A DNA stretch of 64,000 nt from Pedobacter foliorum (lineage in GTDB: Bacteria > Bacteroidota > Bacteroidia > Sphingobacteriales > Sphingobacteriaceae), in assembly GCF_013266735.1 (NCBI RefSeq), contig NZ_JABSNU010000004.1, forward strand, positions 186,001 to 250,000, read 5' to 3'. Numbering within the stretch: position 1 is the first letter of the stretch; each line of letters begins with the position of its first letter. The notes beneath the pieces are model-generated. The model did not search any database, was not told the DNA's origin, and saw nothing but the letters and a program-made list of their open reading frames with translations. This document shows positions 27,141-36,784 of this stretch, in pieces. Both the position numbers and the translations under genes were made by a program.

Positions 27141-28349
27141 ATGAATACATTATTAAGAAAAGGAAGAGGGGCATTATGGTTTTCGTTATTTAAGTATCTA
27201 GAGATAGGTATTACGGCGATCACAACATTTATGGTTGCCAAGAAGATTGGTCCTGGGGAAATGGGTAAATCTATCCCAATCTTATTATTTGTGACATATT
27301 CCAATTATCTGTCATTAGGAGTAAATCAAGTAATAGTGAAAAATTATAGCAGATATACTGACAAGGATCAGATTTTCGGCTTTATTAAAGTGAATCTTCA
27401 ATACATGATCCTAATAAGTTTTATTAGTTTTAGTTTTTCGTATTTTTTGGTTGATAAAAATTTTTTCATCGTTGCTTCACTAGTATCTATCGGGACTTTG
27501 CTTAGAACATTTTTTACAGCTTATTATAGATCTATTGATAAAATATGGGTTCTCAATAAGAACGAACTAATATTTTCCATACTGTTCTTGTTCTTTACAT
27601 TCACTTTAGTTCATGATTTAAAAGATTATTTCAACTATTGGTGGATTTGTTTATGGATTTGTTTGTTGCTGTATTTTCTTGATGATATAAGGTTCTTTAC
27701 AAAAATATTTAAAGAGATATTTATTTTTCCACGCAAAGAACTGCTGATTTATAATATAAAGGAGGGGGTTAAATTAGCTGCAACCGGTTTTGTGGCGACA
27801 ATATTGTTGACTGCGGACAGATTTGTAATAAATCGATTGAATATAAGTCTTGAAGCAAAGGGCTCTTATCAATTGGCGGATTATTGTGGGACAGCATACT
27901 ATCTTATTGTGACAACCGTAGTTTTTTATTTTTATCCAAAAATTATTGCTAAATTAAGAACTGACATTAATTTCAGAAAAACCTATTTGAGATATTTAAA
28001 ATATGCTATTGCGTCGATTCCAGTTATCTTAATATTAGTTTTTTTCTCGATAAAATTATTTTCATACTTGTTTTTTCCTGAATATAATAACCTAGACTAT
28101 TTTTCGACACTCTCAGTCTGTTTAAAGTCAGGCGTGGTTTTAATTAGTTCATTATCAATGTATTATATTGCTATAGATAGAGAGGTTTATTATCTGAAAT
28201 CAATGCTTCTCCCATTGGGATGTTATGTATTGTTAGGTGGATTTTTTATCTATTTAAATTCTGTTAATGTATTCTGGGTGCCTGCTGGTTTCAGCTTAAT
28301 TTTGTTTTTGGAGTTTTTACGTAAATTAATCTATTTTGAAAGAGAGTAA
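27141..28349 (+). CDS. wzx: Wzx-type flippase (second copy)
   Basis: This 402-residue hydrophobic protein has about twelve membrane segments and the N-terminal pattern of polysaccharide flippases (LFKYLEIGITAITTFMVAKK, then GPGEMGKSIPILLF). No soluble domain is visible. It follows pseI by 24 bases and is followed, with overlap, by the HP-motif transferase and a Wzy-like gene, so it probably exports the nonulosonate-containing unit. It does not look like a recent duplicate of the flippase at 9167, because the N-terminal sequences and lengths differ. Confidence 0.86.
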   Translation: MNTLLRKGRGALWFSLFKYLEIGITAITTFMVAKKIGPGEMGKSIPILLFVTYSNYLSLGVNQVIVKNYSRYTDKDQIFGFIKVNLQYMILISFISFSFSYFLVDKNFFIVASLVSIGTLLRTFFTAYYRSIDKIWVLNKNELIFSILFLFFTFTLVHDLKDYFNYWWICLWICLLLYFLDDIRFFTKIFKEIFIFPRKELLIYNIKEGVKLAATGFVATILLTADRFVINRLNISLEAKGSYQLADYCGTAYYLIVTTVVFYFYPKIIAKLRTDINFRKTYLRYLKYAIASIPVILILVFFSIKLFSYLFFPEYNNLDYFSTLSVCLKSGVVLISSLSMYYIAIDREVYYLKSMLLPLGCYVLLGGFFIYLNSVNVFWVPAGFSLILFLEFLRKLIYFERE

Positions 28350-30066
28350 GAAATTAATTATAGACCTTGATCAACTTTATAGAGAGAAATCACCTGGATC
28401 AGATACTTTAGTACTAAGCAATGAGTATGAAAATGAATGGACATTAGATGTTAGAAAGTTTAAGCTTAATCTACCCAGCAATGTTAGAGATTATGGTTAT
28501 GCATGGCAGAAATTAATTGAAGAGGTTAATGAAAAATATAAGGATACATTGATCGCTAATGAAGCGCCATTTTTTGATTGCGTGATATCCCCATTATCAA
28601 GATGGATTGAAGCAATTGAATATTGCTTCAATAATTATAATATTGAAAATGTATTTATTACATCGTATTCCTCCAATCAGAAAATTTTCTTCTATGAAGC
28701 AGAGGGAGAGGCAAACACCTCATTTCTTTATAAAAAAAGTTATTTTTTGCCTTTTTACCTTAAACTATATATAGAAGATCGTTTTAGGTTAACTGTTAAT
28801 TTTGGAAGGAGATTAAATTCAACGAAAGTTACCTTTAATTTTTATTTTAGAAACTTATTGTTATTTCTCTTTGTTGTAATCAAAAACGTGATCTTTAAAT
28901 GTTTAACATTCAAAAGAAATTTTCTTCTCAGACCAAAAGATGCAAGTGTGCTAATCAGCTCAAGGGCAATTGTTCAAACAGAATTTATAAAAAATTATCA
29001 AGTTGCAAACCCTGATAACGCAGTTCTTATTGTAAATGAACAATCATTCAGACTTTTTAAGCATTATAAATATTTGAAGAAATTAAACTTTGAATTTATA
29101 TATGCAGAGGGGTTGTTTTCCCTTCGTGACCTTAAAGTAATCATTGGAACATTATTCACAAAGCTTTGGAACGTAAAAAAAAGTAATAGTATTTACTTTG
29201 AGTATTCAGGGATAAAATTCCATTTTTCTTCTTTCATAATAGATGTTTTGCTTAAGGAGTTGGACTATTTATTCTATAGTAAATCGGTCGATAATGCTGC
29301 TACAAAATATCTTGAAGTATCCAATGAAAGTAAGCTAATTTCCTTTGAAATGTTTACACCTCATTCCTTTTATCTTAAAAGGGCATTGGAAATGAAAGTA
29401 TATCAAGTACAAACGACTTTTATCGAACCCAAGCCAAGTCCCAATTTTATATGTTCAGATTTTTTCTATTTTACGAATCCGTTAACTTATCAAGATTTTA
29501 TAGATACACACGAACATCTTAAGGTAAGATTTGGCTGTATACCATTTCTAAAATATATTGGACATACTAGAATTAAGCATCTGAAACAAAAGATAGAAAA
29601 AATGGTGTACTTTACTCAGCCTATTGATCTAGAAGAAGAAGCAAATATTTTATCCTTTATGGAAGAATATTGCAATGGGCATAATATTAGATTAATAGTT
29701 AAGCCTCATCCGAGGCAACTGAGTGGGTTTAATATAAATAGTGAGACGACATTAATTGCAGATAAGTTTGTTAACGTGGATGATTTAATAAAGTCAGCTG
29801 ATTTGATTATTACTAGATCTTCGAGTTTAGGGTTGGATGCATGGATATATGGTATTCCCTGTATTTTCGTTAAACTAAATAAGAATATTCGAAATCAAAA
29901 CCTTTTTTATGCTCCAAATGATTATGCTGGCAATATAACCTCTTTTGAGATGTTTAAAGATATACTAGATAATTATTCCAAGTTAAAGGACAGTTTTTGT
30001 AGCCATGAGCTTTATAAAAAGACCGATTTGTCTTCTTTATCCGCTATAAGTATGTTTAATAACTAA
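28336..30066 (+). CDS. Putative GT-B glycosyltransferase with HP and SSS motifs (candidate nonulosonate transferase)
   Basis: The 576-residue protein starts with TTG inside the last 14 bases of the flippase gene. No ATG lies in frame until about residue 338, so the TTG (or another non-ATG codon nearby) must be used. A hydrophobic stretch at about 172-190 could bind the membrane. The C-terminal half has KPHPRQ (456-461) and ITRSSSLGLDAWIYGIPCI (about 491-509), the HP and serine motifs of bacterial sialyl-, polysialyl- and Kdo-transferase-like GT-B enzymes. The family was not recognised with certainty. Its place between wzx and wzy just after pseI makes CMP-nonulosonate transfer the leading guess. 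Confidence 0.7.
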   Translation: MKESKKLIIDLDQLYREKSPGSDTLVLSNEYENEWTLDVRKFKLNLPSNVRDYGYAWQKLIEEVNEKYKDTLIANEAPFFDCVISPLSRWIEAIEYCFNNYNIENVFITSYSSNQKIFFYEAEGEANTSFLYKKSYFLPFYLKLYIEDRFRLTVNFGRRLNSTKVTFNFYFRNLLLFLFVVIKNVIFKCLTFKRNFLLRPKDASVLISSRAIVQTEFIKNYQVANPDNAVLIVNEQSFRLFKHYKYLKKLNFEFIYAEGLFSLRDLKVIIGTLFTKLWNVKKSNSIYFEYSGIKFHFSSFIIDVLLKELDYLFYSKSVDNAATKYLEVSNESKLISFEMFTPHSFYLKRALEMKVYQVQTTFIEPKPSPNFICSDFFYFTNPLTYQDFIDTHEHLKVRFGCIPFLKYIGHTRIKHLKQKIEKMVYFTQPIDLEEEANILSFMEEYCNGHNIRLIVKPHPRQLSGFNINSETTLIADKFVNVDDLIKSADLIITRSSSLGLDAWIYGIPCIFVKLNKNIRNQNLFYAPNDYAGNITSFEMFKDILDNYSKLKDSFCSHELYKKTDLSSLSAISMFNN

Positions 30067-30123
30067 AGAATATTTAGATGGAAAATTTTGTATTGCGAAT
30101 CGAGTCATTAATTGTAATAGCTA

Positions 30124-31284
30124 ATGAATAATAGAATTTACTATTTTTTTATTTTGTTGTTAGCATTTGTACAGCTCCCAACATTAATTATGTCCGGTAC
30201 GGACAGATCGATTTTGATATCAATATTCTTGTCGACATGGGTTTTTATTGATTTATTCTTCATAACTGTTAATTATAAAAGAATTAAGTTTATTAAACTA
30301 GATTTAATTTATCTATTGTTCTTATGCATGTCTCTCATAGTTGGTTTTGTTGAGAATGAAATAAGCAGAAGATTTATTACAGATTTCTTGCTACCATTAA
30401 ATTTTTTATTAAAAATGGTAATTATAAGAAATGGATCAAATGAGAAAGTATTTAAAATGCAATTTCTCGTTTTTATAAAAAGGTATGTTTGGATAACGTT
30501 ATCAAGTGCTGTTGTAAGCTTATCAGCTTTTTATATTTTTAAGGCTGATTCTGCTGCTTATCTGGGACTTACACCGATATTAAGCCCTGCATATATAAAA
30601 TCACTTCTCGATAATAAAATGGGAATAGTTTTGTTATGTATTGTACTTGCTTTTTTAAGTGGGAAAAGGGCTATTTTAGTGGGTTGTATTTCAATTTTTG
30701 TAGCTTTCTTATTGTTCATAGGTAAAGGGAAGTCACTTAAATTACTTCTTGGTTTGGGATTAGTTGGAATCATGATATATCTTTTGCCAAATAGGGATTC
30801 AATATCAACTTCCCAAGCGGGTAATAAACTTAGTAGTACTATTGAGACGGCAGATATACATGATGTTAGTACTTTAGATAAACTTACTGGAGGACGATTT
30901 GCTGAAATTGAATCTATTAATGAAAATATGTCATTTTTAGATTATGTAATTGGAAAGGGAGTTGGTTTTACTTATTCTTTTAAAAGAGACTCAGAGGTTG
31001 TAGCAGAGGATTATGGGAATGCGCATTTTTCCCCAATTTCGATAATATCAAAATATGGCTTGCTCTTCTTCATTACATTTTCAATTTATATTGTTAATGC
31101 AGTGAAAGGAATAACTAGTAAAAACTACGCTCAAAGATTTTTTGTTCTATTTATAGTTGGGTGTATGATAGAGTATTTATTTGCATATGGAATTTTTATT
31201 GATAAACTTCTGCCTTTTGCCCTAGGATATGTTCAAGTTAGTCATTACATAAAAAAAAATGTTAAACCAAATTCTAAATCTTAA
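30124..31284 (+). CDS. wzy: O-antigen polymerase-like membrane protein (second Wzy)
   Basis: The 386-residue protein is hydrophobic, with about ten predicted membrane helices and a large polar loop around residues 218-285. The stretch LAFLSGKRAILVGCISIFVAF, with basic residues next to a helix, and the following soluble loop match the general Wzy/O-antigen ligase layout, although sequence conservation in this group is low. It follows the putative nonulosonate transferase by 57 bases and is overlapped by the longest reading of the beta-helix gene. It is the likely polymerase for the central operon; the first Wzy (3495) would serve the left block. Confidence 0.75.
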   Translation: MNNRIYYFFILLLAFVQLPTLIMSGTDRSILISIFLSTWVFIDLFFITVNYKRIKFIKLDLIYLLFLCMSLIVGFVENEISRRFITDFLLPLNFLLKMVIIRNGSNEKVFKMQFLVFIKRYVWITLSSAVVSLSAFYIFKADSAAYLGLTPILSPAYIKSLLDNKMGIVLLCIVLAFLSGKRAILVGCISIFVAFLLFIGKGKSLKLLLGLGLVGIMIYLLPNRDSISTSQAGNKLSSTIETADIHDVSTLDKLTGGRFAEIESINENMSFLDYVIGKGVGFTYSFKRDSEVVAEDYGNAHFSPISIISKYGLLFFITFSIYIVNAVKGITSKNYAQRFFVLFIVGCMIEYLFAYGIFIDKLLPFALGYVQVSHYIKKNVKPNSKS

Positions 31285-31285
31285 T

Positions 31286-32203
31286 ATGAAGAAGTCAATT
31301 TTTATAATTCTAATGTTTATTGGAATATCACCGAAATTTGTTTTTGCACTTAGAGATAGTGTTTTCACTAAAATGTCTTTTCCGAACCCAAAAGTCAATG
31401 GTACTTATGCTACTTCGAATGATGATTCGGATGAAATGCAGACTCTTATTGACAAAGGAGGTATTGTTAACTTCCCAGTGGGAAGGGTCATAAATATACT
31501 AAAGCCATTAGTTGTAAAGTCAAATGGTATAGTTATAAAAGGTAATATGTGTACGATTAATTATGCCGGTACGGGTGCCGCAATTGATTTTAGCAATGTG
31601 AATAATAAGAACTATCCAGTAAGAGTTTCCATTTCTGATTTGTCCATAGTGATTTTAAAAGAAGGAGCTACAGGTATTCGTTGGAAAAGCTCTTACTCAA
31701 GTTTAAAAAACTGTAGTATAACATTAACTGCAAATAACCAAACTGGTGTTGAATTATCTGGGGATGTTAATGGGACGGGGAGTTATTATAATTTATTTGA
31801 AAATTGCTTTATTCAAGGGGCCAATCAAAATGGCAAGATTAATAATTTTGGATGGAAATTTACATACAGTCAATCGATGCCAAGCCGGTGCCCGAACGCA
31901 AATACTTGGATAGGAGGTAGAGTTGGACAGTGTGATATTGGTATGTATATTAACGGAAACGGAAATGTAATAAATCATATGGCCGCCGAAGGCTCTGGAG
32001 TAGCTTTCTATTTTGATAACAAAGATAGTAAGGTTGGCTGTGTTCAAAATAAAGTTGTTATGCCTTATGTTGAAGTTTGTAAGGTCGCATTTAAATATGG
32101 ACAGAATTCATTAGGGTGTTTAGTGACTGATCCATATATGACTGGAGCTAAGGTGGTTATAGAAGATGTTGGGGCGAAAAATGTCTTAAAACTTACTAAT
32201 TAA
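31286..32203 (+). CDS. Secreted right-handed beta-helix protein
   Basis: The preferred start is the ATG at 31286, giving 305 residues that open MKKSIFIILMFIGISPKFVFA, a good signal peptide; the frame is open from 31259, inside the wzy end. The mature part has a polar opening (NDDSDEMQTLIDKGG, then FPVGRVINILKPLVVKSNG) like the N-terminal cap of pectate-lyase-like or tail-spike helices. It then repeats short strands (VVIKGNMCTINYAG, VRVSISDLSIVIL, NLFENCFIQGANQNG) separated by turns. No catalytic signature could be identified. It might trim or bind polymer in the periplasm or outside the cell. Its place inside a biosynthetic operon, next to wzy, suggests a role in polymer processing. Confidence 0.72.
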   Translation: MKKSIFIILMFIGISPKFVFALRDSVFTKMSFPNPKVNGTYATSNDDSDEMQTLIDKGGIVNFPVGRVINILKPLVVKSNGIVIKGNMCTINYAGTGAAIDFSNVNNKNYPVRVSISDLSIVILKEGATGIRWKSSYSSLKNCSITLTANNQTGVELSGDVNGTGSYYNLFENCFIQGANQNGKINNFGWKFTYSQSMPSRCPNANTWIGGRVGQCDIGMYINGNGNVINHMAAEGSGVAFYFDNKDSKVGCVQNKVVMPYVEVCKVAFKYGQNSLGCLVTDPYMTGAKVVIEDVGAKNVLKLTN

Positions 32204-32223
32204 TAATTTTACATTTATATTAT

Positions 32224-34074
32224 ATGTGTGGTATTTCAGGATTTATTTCCAATCATAAAATTGAATTAAAAGACAGCCTAGTGGCCATGGCTCATAGAGG
32301 GCCAGATGCGATGGGTGAATATTATTATGAATTCAAAAATGTAAATATTGGATTGGGTCATCGTAGATTGAGTATAATTGACCTGACCACCTCGGCGAAT
32401 CAACCGTTTCACAAAAATCAGGATAATTATTCTATTGTTTTTAATGGTGAGATTTACAATTATGAATTGCTTAAAGATGAGCTTAAAGCTAAAGGACATG
32501 CTTTTGAAACTAGTAGTGATACAGAAGTTTTATTACATATGTATATTGAGTACGGTCCTGATATGCTTAACCAATTAAATGGAATATTTGCATTTTGTAT
32601 CCTTGATAAAATAAAAGAGCGACTATTTATTGCAAGAGATCAGCTGGGTATTAAACCTATTTATTTTTTTCAAGACACAGAGTTATTTGCTTTTGCTTCT
32701 GAAATTAAATCATTAGAAAAAATCCCAGGTGTTAGAAAAGAAATCGATAAAAATCAATTAACAGAATTTCTGCTAAGTGGATTCCTTTATGAGCCAGATA
32801 CAGGTTTTAAAGATATTAAAAAAATTAGCCCTGGTACATATTGGATTATTAATTTTAGTGAAGCACCAGAATTAAAAAGTGAACAAGTAATTTATTGGGC
32901 TCCCGCAAAGAAAGATTATAAGGTTGATCAGGTTGATGATCTAGTAAAAAGGTCAATTCATGAACAAACGGTTAGTGATGTTCCATTAGGCGTTTTTTTT
33001 AGTGGGGGTGTTGATTCAAGCATAATTTTAAGTGAGCTAAGGAAGGAAACTCATGCATTTACTGTTAAGGCTTCAGAAAAGGAGTATGAGGAAGCAGGAA
33101 TGACAAGTGATTACAGTTATGCGACAAGAATTTCAGAGTTATTTCAAGCTGATCTTGAGGCGATAAAGCTATCAGATAAAGAGGCATTAGACGGTGATAC
33201 CTTTTTGAATCAGATTACACATTTGAGTAAGGTGACAGAAGAGCCTATTGCAGATTTTACTTTTATATCCTCTCAACAACTCTCTCATGAAACGAAAAAA
33301 AGGGGGTATACTGTAATGTTAAGCGGTATGGGAGCCGATGAAATTTTTGGAGGTTATCCACGATATCAAATGTTAAAGTTTGAGAAGCTATTTTCTTTTA
33401 TTAGACCTCTTGTAAATCTTTTTTGTGCAAAACTTCCATCTTTTAAAAAGAAAATAGAAAGATTTAATAGTTTTTTAGGCGAAAAGGAATTTATATTCAA
33501 ATATACGAATTTGGTTGGCGTGTTTTCAAAATCGGAAATATCTGATTTATTAGTGGAACAGCCTCTTTTTGATGAATATAAGAATAAACTGAGTGAAATT
33601 ATAGCCCCATTTACTGAACATAGCAATATGAAAAAAGCTATGATCTTAGATTTGTACGGGTTTCTTAGTCATAATTTTATGGTAGCAGATAAATCCTCTA
33701 TGCTAGAAAGTCAGGAGCTGAGAGTACCATTAGCTACTAAAGATTTATTTGAATTGGGATTTTCATTAGAAGATTCAGAATTGATCAGCTTAAGGAAAAC
33801 GAAGAAGCCATTAAGGAATATGCTTTTAAAGGAATTACCCGCCTCTATTGTTAATAGGCGTAAAGCTGGATTTAATCCTCCAATGGATGCAGCTATTAAT
33901 GATATAGGCTATGATAAAGCAATTAATTTTGTAAAACAAAATAGCCTATTTAGTATACTAAAAGAAGAAACAGTAAAAGAGATATTTAAAGCTCATTTTC
34001 AAAAACGATCCAATAATACCTATAAAGTATTTCAGTTATTGTACCTATCCTCATGGTATAACATAAATAAATAA
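32224..34074 (+). CDS. asnB: Asparagine synthase-like glutamine amidotransferase
   Basis: The 616-residue length is that of AsnB. After removal of the initiator Met, Cys2 of MCGISGF is the N-terminal nucleophile of the class II glutaminase; RGPDAMGEYY and GHRRLSIIDL are conserved. The synthetase domain has the pyrophosphate loop SGGVDSS (260-266) and SGMGADEIFGGYPRY. Such proteins in O-antigen and capsule loci (WbpS type) amidate sugar carboxyl groups, commonly of uronic acids. With the UDP-HexNAc dehydrogenase at 16069 in the same operon, that role is more likely than free asparagine synthesis. It starts 20 bases after the beta-helix gene. Confidence 0.88.
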   Translation: MCGISGFISNHKIELKDSLVAMAHRGPDAMGEYYYEFKNVNIGLGHRRLSIIDLTTSANQPFHKNQDNYSIVFNGEIYNYELLKDELKAKGHAFETSSDTEVLLHMYIEYGPDMLNQLNGIFAFCILDKIKERLFIARDQLGIKPIYFFQDTELFAFASEIKSLEKIPGVRKEIDKNQLTEFLLSGFLYEPDTGFKDIKKISPGTYWIINFSEAPELKSEQVIYWAPAKKDYKVDQVDDLVKRSIHEQTVSDVPLGVFFSGGVDSSIILSELRKETHAFTVKASEKEYEEAGMTSDYSYATRISELFQADLEAIKLSDKEALDGDTFLNQITHLSKVTEEPIADFTFISSQQLSHETKKRGYTVMLSGMGADEIFGGYPRYQMLKFEKLFSFIRPLVNLFCAKLPSFKKKIERFNSFLGEKEFIFKYTNLVGVFSKSEISDLLVEQPLFDEYKNKLSEIIAPFTEHSNMKKAMILDLYGFLSHNFMVADKSSMLESQELRVPLATKDLFELGFSLEDSELISLRKTKKPLRNMLLKELPASIVNRRKAGFNPPMDAAINDIGYDKAINFVKQNSLFSILKEETVKEIFKAHFQKRSNNTYKVFQLLYLSSWYNINK

Positions 34075-34096
34075 TTGATTTTTTAATAAACAGATA

Positions 34097-35188
34097 ATGA
34101 AAATTACAATCATAGCAGGTGCAAGGCCTAATTTTATGAAAATTGCACCAATAATTCATGCAATCCAAAGAGCTAAAGCTTCAGGAGAATCTATTGACTT
34201 TAGATTAATCCACACAGGCCAACATTACGACAAAAAAATGTCGGGAGATTTCTTTGAACAACTAGGAATTCCGGAGCCACATGCTAATCTTGAAGCTGGG
34301 GGAGGAACACAAGCGGAACAAACAGCAAATATCATGATCAGGTTTGAGCAGGATCTTCTTGCAAACCCAGCAAACATTGTTTTAGTAGTTGGGGATGTAA
34401 CAAGTACTATGGCATGCGCAATTGTAGCTCAGAAATTGCATGTTAAAGTTGCACATGTTGAAGCTGGAATAAGATCTGGAGATTGGTCGATGCCAGAAGA
34501 AATTAATAGATTAGTAACGGATAGCATTACAAACTATTTCTTTACAACTTCTGCTGTCGCAAATAGAAATTTAAAACTATCAGGTATTGAAGATGAACGA
34601 ATCTTTTTTGTCGGAAATACTATGATTGATACACTTTTAAAACAGATGCCTCGCTTTACTCAGCCAGAAGTATGGAAGGGACTGGAATTAAAAAACAAAG
34701 AATACATTGTAATTACTTTACATAGACCTGCAAATGTTGATCAGGATACTCAGTTGAAGGAACTAATTGATACAATAGTTGAGTCTTCTAAAGGACTTCC
34801 GTTAGTTTTTCCTGTACATCCAAGAACAGCAAAAATGCTTCAGAACATTGGCATCGATGCCCCAAATCTTCACCTTATAGAGCCATTAGGTTATTTGGAG
34901 TTTAACTATTTGGTACAAAATGCAAAAGCAGTAGTAACGGATTCGGGTGGAATTACAGAGGAAACAACAGTTATGGGTGTCCCATGTATGACCTTACGAG
35001 ATAATACGGAACGCCCTGAAACTATTTCTATAGGTACCAACGAATTATTAGGAACTAACCCAAAGTCAATTCCTCCCGCCTTCGAAAAATTGTTTTCGAA
35101 TCAATGGAAAAAAGGGGGTATTCCTGAGTTATGGGATGGTAAAACTGCTGAAAGAATTGTTCAGCAGTTATTGAAAATGGAAGTATAG
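34097..35188 (+). CDS. wecB: UDP-N-acetylglucosamine 2-epimerase (non-hydrolysing)
   Basis: The 363-residue protein has the WecB/MnaA GT-B fold. It begins ITIIAGARPNFMKIAPII, and HTGQHYDKKMSGDFFEQLGI, VVGDVTSTMACAIVA, HVEAGIRSGDWSMPEEINR (about 119-137) and HRPANVD follow in family order. It interconverts UDP-GlcNAc and UDP-ManNAc; SGDWSMPEE replaces the commoner GDL-PEE turn. Together with the dehydrogenase at 16069 it could give UDP-ManNAcA, and AsnB next door could add an amide. Alternatively it could make UDP-2-epi intermediates of L-sugars (WbjD-like). It starts 22 bases after asnB. Confidence 0.9.
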   Translation: MKITIIAGARPNFMKIAPIIHAIQRAKASGESIDFRLIHTGQHYDKKMSGDFFEQLGIPEPHANLEAGGGTQAEQTANIMIRFEQDLLANPANIVLVVGDVTSTMACAIVAQKLHVKVAHVEAGIRSGDWSMPEEINRLVTDSITNYFFTTSAVANRNLKLSGIEDERIFFVGNTMIDTLLKQMPRFTQPEVWKGLELKNKEYIVITLHRPANVDQDTQLKELIDTIVESSKGLPLVFPVHPRTAKMLQNIGIDAPNLHLIEPLGYLEFNYLVQNAKAVVTDSGGITEETTVMGVPCMTLRDNTERPETISIGTNELLGTNPKSIPPAFEKLFSNQWKKGGIPELWDGKTAERIVQQLLKMEV

Positions 35189-35197
35189 TTTAGTTGA

Positions 35198-36781
35198 ATG
35201 GTTAGTAAGGTTAGATTGTTAATTGATACGGTAAGGCATTTAAAACTTACCCAGATTTATTATCAAATTTTTTACCGCTTAAAAAGAGTGAAAAATTTGA
35301 ACCAATATGATTATAATTCTAAGTTATATTCTGATTTTAACAGGTTGTCTTTTACTTTGAAGAATTCTTTAGGAGGATCTGCAAAAGCGGATAGAACCTT
35401 TTATTTTCTTAACCTTTCTCATAATTTTTCCGATCAGATTGACTGGAATTATCAAGGATATGGCAAACTTTGGAATTATAATCTTCAATATTTCAATTAT
35501 TTAAATCAGAATAGCTTAAATATTGAAACTAAAAATTCCTGGCTTCTGGAAATAACTGATTGGCTAAGTGATGGGCGGCTTAAATTAGAGCCGTATCCGG
35601 TTTCGATAAGAATCATGAATATGATACGGTATTGCTCTTCTCAAAATGAACTTAATCCTAAGATTGTTTCCTCTATTTATCGCCAAACCAAATATCTAAG
35701 TGATCATCTTGAATATCATTTGTTAGGAAATCATTTGCTGGAAAATGGATTTGCAATGATTATGAGTGGATATGCTTTTCGTGAGAAAGCCTGGAAGATC
35801 ACAGCAGAAAAAATTCTGTTTAAAGAGTTAGATGAGCAAGTATTAGATGATGGTGGTCATTTTGAATTAAGTCCAATGTATCATCAAATTATATTGTTTA
35901 GGATTCTTGAACTAATTGATTGGTACACTGAAGTGGAGGATCAGAACCCCAGGTTTTTGGAGTTTATTCAGCAAAAGGCTATTAAAATGCTGAATTGGTT
36001 AAAAAATATGACATTCTTGAATGGTGATATACCTCATTTTAATGATAGTTCAATTGGAATAGCATTAGACTCTAGTTTGCTTTTTGAGTATGGACAAAAA
36101 TTGGGATTGTCGGGAGGGAGCACTTCAAAATTAAAGGGATCAGGATATAGGAAATTCGGTTCTGGTATTTATGAATGTATAGTGGATGTTGGAGCTGTTG
36201 GACCTTCTTATCAACCAGGACACAGTCATGCTGATGCCTTGTCCCTCGTGTTGTATGCAAATCAAAAACCATTTATTGTTGATATAGGAACGTCTACATA
36301 CCAAATAGGGGAGATTAGGAGCCAGGAACGATCTACTGCAGCTCATAATACTGTTACAATAGGTGGAGCTAATCAATCAGAAGTTTGGGGTGGTTTTAGG
36401 GTTGGTAAACGTGCCAAGGTAAAAGTGATTCGTGAGAGTGATAGTCAGTTGGTTGCAGACCACGATGGCTACTTAAATAACTTTGGAGTATTGCATCAGA
36501 GATCATTTATCTTTGCGACCGACAAGATTGAAATTTTTGATGACATTGGAACTAGTAGTGGTGTTTTATCATTTCATTTTCACCCGGATTGTATAGTTAA
36601 AGTTTTGGACGAAAAAATAGTTGTTATCGAAGGGATTGGTCGTATTGTTCTTGAAAATATAAGCAATCTGTCACTCGTTCAATATGATTATGCAAACGGT
36701 TATAATAATTATATAAAGGCCAATAAATTGGTCGCGAATTTTAGGAATAGTGTTAAAACATCTATTCATGTTAACAATTAG
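35198..36781 (+). CDS. Heparinase II/III-family protein without signal peptide
   Basis: This 527-residue protein has an N-terminal alpha/alpha-toroid and a C-terminal beta-sandwich, as in heparinase II and PL17 alginate lyases. Residues in the places used by these lyases are visible: Asn178-His179 in LLGNHLLENG, Tyr228 in LSPMYHQI, and His342/His344 in PGHSHADAL. These enzymes cleave uronic-acid polymers by beta-elimination. No signal peptide is present (MVSKVRLLIDTVRHLKL), unlike degradative lyases, so this is probably a cytoplasmic member of the biosynthetic type seen in O-antigen loci. It lies between wecB and a GT4 gene with 9- and 3-base spacers. Confidence 0.86.
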   Translation: MVSKVRLLIDTVRHLKLTQIYYQIFYRLKRVKNLNQYDYNSKLYSDFNRLSFTLKNSLGGSAKADRTFYFLNLSHNFSDQIDWNYQGYGKLWNYNLQYFNYLNQNSLNIETKNSWLLEITDWLSDGRLKLEPYPVSIRIMNMIRYCSSQNELNPKIVSSIYRQTKYLSDHLEYHLLGNHLLENGFAMIMSGYAFREKAWKITAEKILFKELDEQVLDDGGHFELSPMYHQIILFRILELIDWYTEVEDQNPRFLEFIQQKAIKMLNWLKNMTFLNGDIPHFNDSSIGIALDSSLLFEYGQKLGLSGGSTSKLKGSGYRKFGSGIYECIVDVGAVGPSYQPGHSHADALSLVLYANQKPFIVDIGTSTYQIGEIRSQERSTAAHNTVTIGGANQSEVWGGFRVGKRAKVKVIRESDSQLVADHDGYLNNFGVLHQRSFIFATDKIEIFDDIGTSSGVLSFHFHPDCIVKVLDEKIVVIEGIGRIVLENISNLSLVQYDYANGYNNYIKANKLVANFRNSVKTSIHVNN

Positions 36782-36784
36782 AAA

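Noticed and set aside
32224..34074. Housekeeping asparagine synthetase
   Set aside because: Its place inside a polysaccharide operon with a UDP-HexNAc dehydrogenase favours amidation of a sugar acid, although free asparagine synthesis cannot be excluded from sequence alone.
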